A stretch of DNA of 64,000 nucleotides from Pseudomonas iranensis (GTDB taxonomy: Bacteria > Pseudomonadota > Gammaproteobacteria > Pseudomonadales > Pseudomonadaceae). The stretch spans positions 5,865,501 to 5,929,500 of the forward strand of contig NZ_CP077092.1 of NCBI RefSeq assembly GCF_014268585.2, read 5' to 3'. The notes under the pieces were generated by a model. It saw only the letters and a list, made by a program, of their open reading frames with translations. It searched no databases and had not been told where the DNA came from. The translations under genes were made by a program, and so were the position numbers. Positions 54,471 to 63,288 of the stretch are shown piece by piece (the first letter of the stretch is position 1; every line of letters begins with the position of its first letter).

Positions 54471-55844
54471 GTGACTGAACTGACTCCACTGCAAAACCTC
54501 TGGCTCAGCGAAACCATCCGCCTGCGCGAAGAACACGCGGGGCCGCTGGACGATCTGGAAGCCAATCGTCTGGCCCGCGCCGCTGGCGGCGATCTGCCGA
54601 GCCGCATTGCGCGCCGGGCGCTATGGCTGGCCGAGCGTGACGGGCTGACCGCCGCGCTCAAGCACTGGCTGCAAGGCGCGCGTCTGGCGCTGGTGCTGTT
54701 GATGATTTTCGCCGTGCTCAGCGGCGCCGGTCTGGCTTTCGCCGCACTTGGGCAGACGCCGGTGAATGTGTTCTGGGCGCTGGGCAGTCTGCTCGGGATC
54801 AATCTGATTTTGCTGCTGAGCTGGGCGCTGGGCTTGATTTTCGCTGGCGAACACGGCGCCACCCTTGGGCGCTTGTGGCTGTGGCTCAGCGAAAAATTCG
54901 CCCGCGACGCCAAAGCCGCGCAACTGGCGCCGGCCCTGCTGTTGCTGCTGCAGCGCAAGAAACTCAACCGCTGGGCGCTCGGCGCGTTGGTCAATGGTCT
55001 GTGGCTGCTGGCGATGCTCAGCGCGCTGATTCTGTTGCTGACGCTGATGGCCACGCGGCGCTACGGCTTTGTCTGGGAAACCACAATCCTCGGTGCCGAC
55101 ACCTTTATCCATGTCACCCAGGCCCTTGGCTATCTGCCGTCGCTGCTCGGCTTCAACGTGCCGACCGAGGAAATGATTCGCGCCAGCGGCGACGGCGCAC
55201 TGGATATTGAAAGCGCGCGACAGGCCTGGGCGACGTGGCTGGTCGGTGTGCTGGTGCTCTACGGCGTGCTGCCGCGCCTGCTGCTCGCGCTGTTCTGCCT
55301 GTGGCGCTGGAACAGCGGCAAAGCCACGCTGCGTCTGGATCTGAATCTGCCCGGCTACGCGCAACTGCGTGAAAGGCTGATGCCGACCAGCGAGCGCCTT
55401 GGTGTCAACGACCCGGAGCCGGCGCAACTGCATCGCGTCGAAAGCAACGTCGGCGAGCTCGCCAGTGAAGGCGCGCTGCTGGTGGCGATCGAGTTGGACG
55501 AACAGCGCCCATGGCCACCCGCGCTGCCGAAAAACGTCAGCAACGCGGGCATCCTCGACAGTCGCGAATCGCGGCACAAACTGCTCGAACAACTCAGTCG
55601 CTTCCCGCCAGCGCGGCTGGCCATCGCCTGTGATCCGCGACGTTCGCCGGATCGCGGCAGCCTCGCATTGATCGCCGAACTCGCGCGCAACGCCGGCGCC
55701 ACTCGCATCTGGCTGCTGCAAGCGCCGCCTGGCGAAGCGCTGGACGGGCAACGTCTGGGTGACTGGCACGCGGCGCTGCAACAGCTGGAACTGCCATTCG
55801 CCGATTGCGCGCCGATGAACTGGCTGGAGAGCGGACATGACTGA
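54471..55844 (+). CDS. DUF2868 family membrane protein
   Basis: 457 residues, probably starting at the GTG at 54471 (VTELTPLQNLWLSETIRL). Five or so hydrophobic segments lie between about 65 and 290. The cytoplasmic C-terminal part (about 310-457) has a Rossmann-like end (LAIACDPRRSPDRGSLALI). It overlaps the following GTPase gene by 8 bases; DUF2868 and DUF3482 genes are regularly found together, which suggests one membrane complex of unknown role. Confidence 0.85.
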   Translation: MTELTPLQNLWLSETIRLREEHAGPLDDLEANRLARAAGGDLPSRIARRALWLAERDGLTAALKHWLQGARLALVLLMIFAVLSGAGLAFAALGQTPVNVFWALGSLLGINLILLLSWALGLIFAGEHGATLGRLWLWLSEKFARDAKAAQLAPALLLLLQRKKLNRWALGALVNGLWLLAMLSALILLLTLMATRRYGFVWETTILGADTFIHVTQALGYLPSLLGFNVPTEEMIRASGDGALDIESARQAWATWLVGVLVLYGVLPRLLLALFCLWRWNSGKATLRLDLNLPGYAQLRERLMPTSERLGVNDPEPAQLHRVESNVGELASEGALLVAIELDEQRPWPPALPKNVSNAGILDSRESRHKLLEQLSRFPPARLAIACDPRRSPDRGSLALIAELARNAGATRIWLLQAPPGEALDGQRLGDWHAALQQLELPFADCAPMNWLESGHD

Positions 55845-57222
55845 TGCACGCAAGGCCCCGCTGAAACTCGCGGTGGTCGGCCACACCAACGTCGGCAAGA
55901 CCTCGCTGCTGCGCACCCTGACCCGCGATGTCGACTTCGGCGAAGTGTCGCACCGGCCGAGCACCACCCGACATGTCGAAGGCGCGCGGTTGTCGGTGGA
56001 CGGCGAGCCGTTGCTCGATCTGTACGACACGCCGGGGCTGGAAGATGCGATCGCCCTGCTGGATTTTCTCGAACGTCTGGAACGCCCCGGCGAACGCCTC
56101 GACGGCCCGGCGCGGCTGGCGCGGTTTCTCGACGGCAGCGAGGCGCGCCAGCGGTTCGAGCAGGAGGCCAAGGTACTGCGGCAGTTGCTCGCCTCCGACG
56201 CTGGTCTGTATGTGATCGACGCCCGTGAACCGGTGCTGGCCAAGTATCGCGACGAACTGGAAGTGCTCGCCAGTTGCGGCAAACCGCTGCTGCCGGTGCT
56301 GAATTTCGTCAGCAGCGCCAACCATCGCGAACCCGATTGGCGCGAGGCGCTGGCGCGGTTGGGGCTGCATGCGCTGGTACGTTTCGACAGCGTCGCACCG
56401 CCCGAAGATGGCGAGCGGCGCTTGTACGAGAGCCTCGCCCTGCTATTGGAAAACGCCCGGCCGCAACTGGAGCGGTTGATCGCCGACCAGCAGGCGCAGC
56501 GCCTCACCCGTCAGCAAAGCGCCGCACGCCTGATTGCCGAATTGCTGATCGACTGCGCTGCGTGCCGGCGCAGTGTGGTCAGCGAAGCCGAGCAGGAACA
56601 GCAGGCGATCAGCGAGCTGCGCAAAGCCGTACGCCAGCGTGAGCAGAAGTGCGTTGAGGCGTTGCTCAAGCTCTACGCGTTTCGCCCGCAGGACGCGGCG
56701 GCCAGTGATTTGCCGTTGCTCGACGGGCGCTGGGGCGATGACCTGTTCAACCCGGAAACCCTGAAGCAACTCGGCGTGCGCGTCGGCGGCGGCATTGCTG
56801 CCGGTGCAGCGGCCGGGGCTGGCGTGGATTTGCTGGTCGGCGGGATTACCCTCGGCGCGGCAGCACTGGCCGGCGCGATAGCCGGGGGCGCACTGCAAAC
56901 CGCGCGCAGTTATGGCAGTCGCCTGCTCGGCAAGATCAAAGGCCAGCGGGAATTGACGGTGGATGACGCCGTGCTGCGCCTGTTGGCGTTGCGCCAGCGC
57001 CAGTTGTTGCTGGCGCTCGATCAGCGTGGGCATGCGGCGATGGACAGCATTCAGGTGGCCACGCCTGTGGACAAGACCTGGCGCGAAGGCAAGTTGCCGG
57101 AAGCGCTGAACAAGGCGCGCGCGCATCCGCAGTGGTCGTCGCTCAATCCGCAGGCGAAGTTGAATCAGGCGGAAAGGCAGGAGCAGGTTGAGGCGTTGGT
57201 TGATCGGGTGCTTGAGCTTTAG
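55837..57222 (+). CDS. DUF3482 family GTPase
   Basis: 461 residues. An N-terminal GTPase domain: LAVVGHTNVGKTSLLRTL (G1), RPSTTRHVEG (G2 area) and LYDTPGLEDA (G3); the region NFVSSANHRE stands where the base-specificity motif is expected. The C-terminal DUF3482 domain has a glycine/alanine-rich hydrophobic stretch (about 311-350, GGIAAGAAAGAGVDLLVGG) that probably inserts in the membrane. It is partner of the DUF2868 protein. Confidence 0.88.
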   Translation: MTDARKAPLKLAVVGHTNVGKTSLLRTLTRDVDFGEVSHRPSTTRHVEGARLSVDGEPLLDLYDTPGLEDAIALLDFLERLERPGERLDGPARLARFLDGSEARQRFEQEAKVLRQLLASDAGLYVIDAREPVLAKYRDELEVLASCGKPLLPVLNFVSSANHREPDWREALARLGLHALVRFDSVAPPEDGERRLYESLALLLENARPQLERLIADQQAQRLTRQQSAARLIAELLIDCAACRRSVVSEAEQEQQAISELRKAVRQREQKCVEALLKLYAFRPQDAAASDLPLLDGRWGDDLFNPETLKQLGVRVGGGIAAGAAAGAGVDLLVGGITLGAAALAGAIAGGALQTARSYGSRLLGKIKGQRELTVDDAVLRLLALRQRQLLLALDQRGHAAMDSIQVATPVDKTWREGKLPEALNKARAHPQWSSLNPQAKLNQAERQEQVEALVDRVLEL

Positions 57223-57230
57223 ATCGCTAC

Positions 57231-57381
57231 CCCCTCACCCCAGCCCTCTCCCGGAGGGAGAGGGGGCCGACTGTGTTGCTCTTGGGTCATACACCGACCT
57301 GAGATATCCAGTCGAACTCAGGTTTGAAAAGCACGGAGATCAGCTCCCTCTCCCTCCGGGAGAGGGCTGGGGTGAGGGCTG
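57231..57381. repeat. Palindromic intergenic element with CCCTCACCCCAGCCCTCTCC ends, copy 2
   Basis: Same termini as 16389-16538: CCCTCACCCCAGCCCTCTCC then GGGAGAGGG at the left, and CCCTCTCCCTCCGGGAGAGG then CTGGGGTGAGGG at the right. The central stretch containing CCGACCTGA and AGTCGAACTC is inverted relative to copy 1. It separates the convergent DUF3482 and PhnZ-like genes. Confidence 0.9.
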
Positions 57382-57384
57382 CAA

Positions 57385-57942
57385 TCACTCAGCCGACAAC
57401 AATTTCTCAGCCTTGCGCTTTAACACACTCAGATCCACCAGCGGCACTGCAACCTCCTTCGCCAACTCATCCCAGCGCCGCATGCGCAAACTCAGCGCAC
57501 ACAAAGGATCAGCCTCGAACGCATCCGCCTCAGCCGCGCTCATTATCCCGCCCTGATATTCCAGCGTCCGCCGACTCGCCTCACTCAACCGCGCGTAATA
57601 GCCCGGCTCGCGCAAGGTCAGATAGCGTTTGGCCTGGACGTGATATTCCACCATTCGCGCCAGCCGCTCGCTGAAACCTGCCTCACGCAGATAATCCGCA
57701 CCGAGCCGTTCATGGCTGACCACGCCATAACCGCCCATGTTTTGCGCGCCCTCGGCACACAAATGGCCGATGTCATGAAAGAACGCCGCCAGCACCACTT
57801 CATCGTCACAGCCTTCAGCCATGGCCAGTTCTGCGGCCTGGGACATGTGCTCGAGCTGCGACACCGGTTCGCCGATGTAATCGCTGGCGCCGAAGCGTTC
57901 ATACAGACCGAACACCCGGGCGATCACCTGTTCGTGATTCAT
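57385..57942 (-). CDS. phnZ: PhnZ-like HD-domain mixed-valence diiron oxygenase
   Basis: 185 residues. Ten residues known from the PhnZ active site align in spacing: Y22, E25, H32, H56-D57, H60, H77, H101, K105 and D158 (for example YIGEPVSQLEHMSQA and FFHDIGHLC). PhnZ cleaves the C-P bond of 1-hydroxy-2-aminoethylphosphonate to glycine and phosphate with O2. The usual partner hydroxylase (PhnY type) is not in the window. It overlaps the upstream FAD oxidoreductase gene by 4 bases and is the last gene of the phosphonate locus. A related enzyme acting on trimethylated substrates (TmpB type) is the alternative. Confidence 0.85.
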   Translation of the reverse strand: MNHEQVIARVFGLYERFGASDYIGEPVSQLEHMSQAAELAMAEGCDDEVVLAAFFHDIGHLCAEGAQNMGGYGVVSHERLGADYLREAGFSERLARMVEYHVQAKRYLTLREPGYYARLSEASRRTLEYQGGIMSAAEADAFEADPLCALSLRMRRWDELAKEVAVPLVDLSVLKRKAEKLLSAE

Positions 57943-59072
57943 GCCTCCTCCAGTAACTGCGCGATGTTGCGTTCGGCCAGCGCCGGGCCGACGCTCATGC
58001 CGACGCCGGTGTGCATCAGCGCCACGCTCAGGCCCGGTGCCGGGCGCAGGAAAGAAAACGGACCAGGCCCACGAGCACCATAGACGCCCTGCCAGCGTTC
58101 GACCACTTGCACCTTGCAGCCCAGCGTCTGCTCGGCGAGTTCGAGCATCCAGTTGTCAATCTGCTCGGCGTTGAACGGTGACGCATCGCTGCCGTAATGA
58201 TGCGAATCGCCGATGATCAACTCACCGTACGGCGTCGGGCTGATCAGCAAGTGAATGCCGTTGGCGTGCAGGTGCGATTGTTCACGGAGAATCTGCGCCT
58301 GCACCGCTGCGGCTTGCGGCAGATCGGCGAAAGCGCCGTAGTGCACGCAGCTCAGGCCGGTGAGCACGGCGTGTTGCAGGTTCAACTCGATGCTTGGTCT
58401 GGCCCGCAGCATTTGCAAACGACAGATCTGCGGATTGAGCGCAGCAATCGGCTCGGCCAGCAGGGTCTGATAATCGTGGCCGGAGCAGACGATGATCTGC
58501 TTGCCGGTAAAACTGCCAGCGGTGCTGTGCAAATGCCCCGGCTCGACGTCGCGCACCAGCGTGGAAAAGTGAAACTCGACGCCCAGGTCGCGGCGCAAAT
58601 AATCGATCAGCGCCGGAATCGCTTCGCGCGAGTACAACTGCTGATCATCGACACCGTGCAGCGCGGCGCGGTGATGGCTGAAATGGCCTTCATACAGATC
58701 ACGCAACGCCGCGCCGCGCAGCAGCTCGACGTTGTAGCCGTGCTCGATCGCGCGGCCGGTGCAGAAGACTTCGAGCAGGTGTTCTTCGGCCTCGCTGCGG
58801 GCGAACAGGTAGGAGCCGTTGCGCTTGACCTGCAGGCCGGCAAGTTGCGCCCAGTCGCCCCAGATCTCGCGACTGGCCTTGGCCAGTTCGAGCATGATGC
58901 CGGGCGGCTGACCGGTCACCAGCGCCTGGCCGAAGTTGCGCACCGAGGCGCCGAGGGGCGTGGCGGTGCGTTCGAATACCGCGACTTTGAGGCCGCGTTT
59001 GGCAGCGGCATAGGCGTGGGACAGACCGAGGATGCCGGCGCCGATGATGAGCAGGTCTTTGGGTTGTGTCAT
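57939..59072 (-). CDS. FAD-dependent oxidoreductase of phosphonate loci (DAO family)
   Basis: 377 residues, start MTQPKDLLIIGAGILGLSHA, chosen because the FAD motif GAGILG then lies at the usual position; an ATG 63 bases upstream would extend into a REP element. The motifs SVRNFGQALVTGQPPGIMLE and C-terminal GPGPFSFLRPAPGL resemble the DAO subgroup repeatedly found beside phosphonate genes. Members have been reported to oxidise aminoethylphosphonate or its N-methyl form to phosphonoacetaldehyde; which applies here is not clear. It is coupled to the PhnZ-like gene. Confidence 0.82.
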   Translation of the reverse strand: MTQPKDLLIIGAGILGLSHAYAAAKRGLKVAVFERTATPLGASVRNFGQALVTGQPPGIMLELAKASREIWGDWAQLAGLQVKRNGSYLFARSEAEEHLLEVFCTGRAIEHGYNVELLRGAALRDLYEGHFSHHRAALHGVDDQQLYSREAIPALIDYLRRDLGVEFHFSTLVRDVEPGHLHSTAGSFTGKQIIVCSGHDYQTLLAEPIAALNPQICRLQMLRARPSIELNLQHAVLTGLSCVHYGAFADLPQAAAVQAQILREQSHLHANGIHLLISPTPYGELIIGDSHHYGSDASPFNAEQIDNWMLELAEQTLGCKVQVVERWQGVYGARGPGPFSFLRPAPGLSVALMHTGVGMSVGPALAERNIAQLLEEA

Positions 59073-59097
59073 GGAGAGGTGCTCTGAATGAGAAACC

Positions 59098-59168
59098 GCT
59101 TTCGCGAGCAGGCTCGCTCCCATAAGGGACAGCATTGCAACTGTGGGAGCGAGCCTGCTCGCGAAGGG
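59098..59168. repeat. REP doublet (converging arrangement)
   Basis: CTTTCGCGAGCAGGCTCGCT faces AGCGAGCCTGCTCGCGAAGG with ACAGCATTGCAACTG between them. It lies within the phosphonate locus, between the binding-protein gene and the FAD oxidoreductase gene. Confidence 0.88.
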
Positions 59169-59190
59169 GCCTTGTCAGTCGATAAAGATC

Positions 59191-60216
59191 TTACTTGGCC
59201 GCAACTTTCTCGGACTTGCCGTCATAACGCTTGCGCCACTCGGTGAGGATCTCGTCGCGATTCTTCGAGGCCCAGGCGAAGTCGTTCTTGATCAGACGTT
59301 GCTCATAGTCGGCTGGCAATTCGGTCTGCGGCTTGGCGATCCCCGGCTGGGCGAGCACGGCGAAGTTTTCCTTGTACAGATCCATCGCCTCGGCGCTGGC
59401 GGAGAAGTCGGCGAGTTTCTTCGCTGCCTCTTCATGCGGTGTGCCTTTGATCACCGCCGTCGCTTCGATCTCCCAGCCCAGACCTTCCTTCGGCAGGATG
59501 ATATCCAGCGGCGCGCCCTGGCGTTTCAACTGTACCGCCGGATATTCAAAGGAAATCCCGATCGGAAACTCCCCCGCCGCCGCTAGCTTGCACGGCTTGG
59601 AACCGGAGTGAACGTATTGGCCGATGTTCTGGTGCAGGCCGTCCATATACGCCCAGCCCTGCTTCTCGCCGAAGGTTTGCAGCCAGGCGCTGACGTCGAG
59701 GAAACCAGTGCCGGACGACGCCGGGTTGGGCATGACGATCTTGCCCTTGTACTCAGGCTTGGTCAGGTCCTGCCAACTGACCGGTTTGCTCAGACCCTGC
59801 TTCTCAGCCTCGACGGTGTTGAAGCAAATGGTCGCCGCCCAGACGTCCATGCCGACCCAGGCTGGCGGGTTGGCGGCGTCGCGGTAGTTCGCGCCGATCT
59901 TGCCGAGATCCTTCGGTGCATAGCTTTGTAGCATGCCTTGCTGGTCGAGAATCGCCAGGCTCGACGCGGCCAGGCCCCACACCGCGTCAGCCTGCGGACG
60001 AGCCTTTTCGGCGAGCAGTTTGGCGGTGATGATCCCGGTGGAATCGCGCACCCATTTGATCTCGACGTCCGGGTTGGCCTTCTCAAAGGCCTCCTTGTAG
60101 GACTTCAGTTGCTCGGCTTCGAGGGCGGTGTACACCGTCAACTCGGTTTTTGCCGCGAAGGCATTCAGGCTGAAAGTCGCGAGCACAGCAGCGGCCAGGG
60201 CCATAGGCTTGAACAT
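59191..60216 (-). CDS. ABC transporter binding protein, probable 2-aminoethylphosphonate type
   Basis: 341 residues with a signal peptide (about 1-21, ending LNAFAA). It is an iron/polyamine-like periplasmic binding fold: ELTVYTALEAEQLKSYKEAF, VRDSTGIITAKLLAEK, MPNPASSGTGFLDVSAW, and FPIGISFEYPAVQLKRQGA. The set resembles the phnS2/AepX type for 2-aminoethylphosphonate. It lies 37 bases downstream of the permease gene; the substrate is inferred from the locus. Confidence 0.85.
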   Translation of the reverse strand: MFKPMALAAAVLATFSLNAFAAKTELTVYTALEAEQLKSYKEAFEKANPDVEIKWVRDSTGIITAKLLAEKARPQADAVWGLAASSLAILDQQGMLQSYAPKDLGKIGANYRDAANPPAWVGMDVWAATICFNTVEAEKQGLSKPVSWQDLTKPEYKGKIVMPNPASSGTGFLDVSAWLQTFGEKQGWAYMDGLHQNIGQYVHSGSKPCKLAAAGEFPIGISFEYPAVQLKRQGAPLDIILPKEGLGWEIEATAVIKGTPHEEAAKKLADFSASAEAMDLYKENFAVLAQPGIAKPQTELPADYEQRLIKNDFAWASKNRDEILTEWRKRYDGKSEKVAAK

Positions 60217-60253
60217 GAGCGTTTTCCTGTAGATGAGTTGATCGGGTTTGCAA

Positions 60254-61978
60254 TCAGTGACCGGGCGCGGTTTGCCGCCAGGCCTGGGAGCGGCGCAACA
60301 GGCCGCGCGAAGCCCACGCCAGCAGCAGCGACACGCCGGCCGAAGTGAACAGAATCAGGGTCGACATCGCCGCCGCACCGCCGACGTTGCCGGCGTCGTC
60401 CATGTTCAGCACCGCCACCGCCGCGAGGATGGTGTCGGGGCTGTAAAGGAAGATCGCAGCGGAAACCGTGGTCATCGCCGAGACGAACAGGTAGCGCACG
60501 ATGTCCAGCAGCGCCGGCAGGCAGATCGGCACGGTCACGCGCAGGTAATGCCGGTACAGCGGCGCCTTCAGCGACAGCGCGGCGGCTTCGAACTCGGCGT
60601 CGAGCTGGCGCAGCGCGGTGGTCGCGGTCATTTGTGCGGTGGTCAGGTAGTGCGCAATGGTGCAGACAATCAGCAGCGTCATCGTCCCGTAGAGCACGTG
60701 CAGCGGATTGCCGCTGAGGTTGAAGAAGAAGACGTAACCCAGGCCCAGCACCAGCCCCGGCACCGCCATCGGCACGAAGCTGAGCATGCGCAAAGCCAGG
60801 TTCAAGCCGCGCTGAGTGCGGGTTTTCTCCATCAGATAGGCGCCGGTAAAAATCAGCACGCTGCCAATCAGCGCGGTGCCCAGCGCCATTTTCAGACTGT
60901 TGCCGTAAGCGAGCCAGCCACCGCCGGCGGTTTCGTTGAACTGATAGTGGTTGAGCGACAGCGACAGGTTGTACGGCCAGAACTTCACCAGCGACGAAAA
61001 CACCGCCATGCCGAACACCAGCAGCAGCGCGGCGCAAATCAGCAAAACGATCGCCAGATAGCAGCCGTCACGCAGCCTGGACGGCAGCGGCTTGAACACC
61101 TGCGCGCGTCCGCTCATCGAGTCACCATGGCGGCGACGCAACCACGCATCGACACCGAAACTGAACAGCGCCGGCAGCAACAGCACCATGCCGATCAACG
61201 CGCCGCGACCGAATTGCTGCTGGCCGACCACGGCTTTGTAGGCTTCCAGCGCCAGCACTTGATAGTCGCCACCGACCACCACCGGCACACCAAAATCGGT
61301 AATGGTCAGGGTGAACACCAGACAGAACGCGGCGAACACCGCCTGGCGCGTCGCCGGCCAGGTGATGCTGCGAAACGCCTTGGCCGGACTGGCGCCCATG
61401 CTCGATGCGGCATCGAAAAGCCGTGCATCGGCCAGCGACAATGCCGAGAGCAAAATCATCAGCGCATGGGGGAAGGTGTAGATCACCTCGCCCAGCACAA
61501 TGCCCCAGAACCCATAGATATTGTCCGAGAGCAGCCCACGCAGCATGCCCTGGTTGCCGAACAGATAGACCAGCGCAATTCCCGGCAGCATCGACGGCGC
61601 CATCAGCGGCAGCAGCGAGATCCCGCGCCAGATGCCTTTGCCCGGAATCAGCGTGCGTTGCAGCGCGTAGGCAAACAGGTAGGCCAGCGGTACGACAATG
61701 GCCGCCACGCTGAGGGACACTTTCAGGCTGTTGCCGAGCAGCCAATGGAAATTGGCACTGGTTACCAACTCTTTCGCCGCGAGCCAGCCACCGCCCTGCC
61801 CGGCGTCATTGCTGAAACCGCGCCAGAAGATCGCCAGCAACGGCAGCAGCACCGCGAGGCCGAGCAACACCAGCAAGAGGACTTTGCCGCCGAGCACGAA
61901 CAGGCGATCGCCGATCTCGGCTTTCGAGGACTGTCGCACCTGCTTGTGCGGTAGCGGCAGCGCGAAGTTGCTGTTCAT
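60254..61978 (-). CDS. ABC transporter permease with two fused transmembrane halves
   Basis: 574 residues with about 12 membrane segments in two halves. Each half has the EAA-like loop: DAASSMGASPAKAFRSITWP in the first and AAALSLKAPLYRHYLRVTVP in the second. This double-length FbpB-like layout fits the PhnU2-type phosphonate permease. It overlaps the ATPase gene by one base (TGATG). Confidence 0.88.
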   Translation of the reverse strand: MNSNFALPLPHKQVRQSSKAEIGDRLFVLGGKVLLLVLLGLAVLLPLLAIFWRGFSNDAGQGGGWLAAKELVTSANFHWLLGNSLKVSLSVAAIVVPLAYLFAYALQRTLIPGKGIWRGISLLPLMAPSMLPGIALVYLFGNQGMLRGLLSDNIYGFWGIVLGEVIYTFPHALMILLSALSLADARLFDAASSMGASPAKAFRSITWPATRQAVFAAFCLVFTLTITDFGVPVVVGGDYQVLALEAYKAVVGQQQFGRGALIGMVLLLPALFSFGVDAWLRRRHGDSMSGRAQVFKPLPSRLRDGCYLAIVLLICAALLLVFGMAVFSSLVKFWPYNLSLSLNHYQFNETAGGGWLAYGNSLKMALGTALIGSVLIFTGAYLMEKTRTQRGLNLALRMLSFVPMAVPGLVLGLGYVFFFNLSGNPLHVLYGTMTLLIVCTIAHYLTTAQMTATTALRQLDAEFEAAALSLKAPLYRHYLRVTVPICLPALLDIVRYLFVSAMTTVSAAIFLYSPDTILAAVAVLNMDDAGNVGGAAAMSTLILFTSAGVSLLLAWASRGLLRRSQAWRQTAPGH

Positions 61979-63054
61979 CAGGCGAACACCTGCAAACTGC
62001 GCGGCGGCAAGGCGACCATGATCTGCTGGGCGCCGAGGCGCGGCATGGTTTCTGGCGCGAGTTCGGCAAGCAGCGCATGGCCCGGCAATTGATCAAGTTC
62101 GAAGCTCATCCGGCAGCGGTTGCCGAGGAAAGTGATTTCGCGAACCTTGGCCGGGAACAGGTTCTCTTCGTGCACCAGCGGGTTGACGTTGATCGCCTCC
62201 GGGCGGCAGAACAGTCGACCCGAAGCGCCGTGCGCGCTGCCCTCGGCCAGGCGCAGATTCATCCCGCCGACCTGGGCGTGACTGTCGCTACTGCGCTGAA
62301 ACGGCAGCCAGTTGCCCTGGCCGACAAACTCGGCCACGAACGGCGTGGCCGGGCGGTTGTAGATTTCCTGCGGGGTGGCGTACTGCTCGACGCGGCCGTT
62401 ATTCATCACCGCGATGCGATCGGCCATCAACATCGCCTCGTCCTGATTGTGCGTGACCATCAGCGTGGTGATGCCGAGGTTGCGTTGCAGCTGACGCAGC
62501 TCGGTGCACAGATGCTCGCGCACCCGCGCGTCGAGGGCCGACATCGGTTCATCGAGCAACAGCAGCGACGGTGCCGGCGCCAATGCGCGAGCGAGTGCTA
62601 CTCGCTGTTGCTGACCGCCGGATAATTGGCCTGGGTACTTTTTCTCACTGCCAGTGAGGCCGACCAGTTCCAGCATCTGACCGACACGCCGGCGCACTTC
62701 GTCGCGCCCGCTGCCGGCGAGGCCGTAGGCAATGTTCGCCTCGACGGTCAGATTGGGAAACAACGCGTAGGACTGAAACAGAATCCCGTAATCCCGCGCT
62801 TGCGGGGCAAGATGCGAGACATCGCGATCGCCCAGATACAGCTCGCCGCTGTCCTGCTGCTCCAGCCCGGCAATGCAGCGCAACAATGTGGTCTTGCCAC
62901 AGCCCGACGGCCCGAGCAGGCACACCAGTTCGCCGGCGGCGACATCGAGGGAGACGTTATCCAGCGCAGTGAACGCACCGAAACGCTTTTGCACGCCGCG
63001 CACTTTCATCGGCGCGCCGGGGTTGGTCAGGGCAGTTGCGATGGCAGGATTCAT
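61978..63054 (-). CDS. ABC transporter ATP-binding protein, phosphonate type
   Basis: 358 residues. Walker A LLGPSGCGKTTLLRCI, Q-loop LFQSYALFPNLTV, signature LSGGQQQRVALARAL and Walker B LLLDEPMSALDA are intact, with a C-terminal TOBE-like domain (about 270-358). It is of the CysA/PotA size class and resembles PhnT2. It is the first structural gene of the operon; 234 bases with a REP doublet separate it from the LysR gene. Confidence 0.9.
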   Translation of the reverse strand: MNPAIATALTNPGAPMKVRGVQKRFGAFTALDNVSLDVAAGELVCLLGPSGCGKTTLLRCIAGLEQQDSGELYLGDRDVSHLAPQARDYGILFQSYALFPNLTVEANIAYGLAGSGRDEVRRRVGQMLELVGLTGSEKKYPGQLSGGQQQRVALARALAPAPSLLLLDEPMSALDARVREHLCTELRQLQRNLGITTLMVTHNQDEAMLMADRIAVMNNGRVEQYATPQEIYNRPATPFVAEFVGQGNWLPFQRSSDSHAQVGGMNLRLAEGSAHGASGRLFCRPEAINVNPLVHEENLFPAKVREITFLGNRCRMSFELDQLPGHALLAELAPETMPRLGAQQIMVALPPRSLQVFA

Positions 63055-63184
63055 GGACGGACCTCATCAAGCAGATGAGGCCAATCCTAGAGTTGTAATG
63101 CGTCCGTCATGTGGCAGCGAGGCAAAAACGGCTGATAGTGGTATTCGGGGATTTTGGTTCAGATTGTGTGTTGCCTGGGCTGAC

Positions 63185-63264
63185 GCCTTCGCGAGCAGGC
63201 TCGCTCCCACAGGGGATAGTGTTCACAACCCAAATCCAATGTGGGAGCGAGCCTGCTCGCGAAG
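63185..63264. repeat. REP doublet (converging arrangement)
   Basis: GCCTTCGCGAGCAGGCTCGC faces GCGAGCCTGCTCGCGAAG with a spacer of about 33 bases. It lies between the LysR gene and the ABC ATPase gene, where the promoter of the transport operon would be expected. Confidence 0.87.
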
Positions 63265-63288
63265 AGGCCAGCTCGCACACTGAAGATC

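Noticed and set aside
54621..56507. 628-codon minus-strand frame spanning the DUF2868 and DUF3482 genes
   Set aside because: It crosses two well-supported plus-strand genes, has no ribosome site and is of low-complexity composition.
60248..61954. Open frame of 568 codons on the plus strand opposite the ABC permease
   Set aside because: It mirrors the permease exactly. The product is composed mostly of Gln, His and Arg, typical of antisense to hydrophobic codons.
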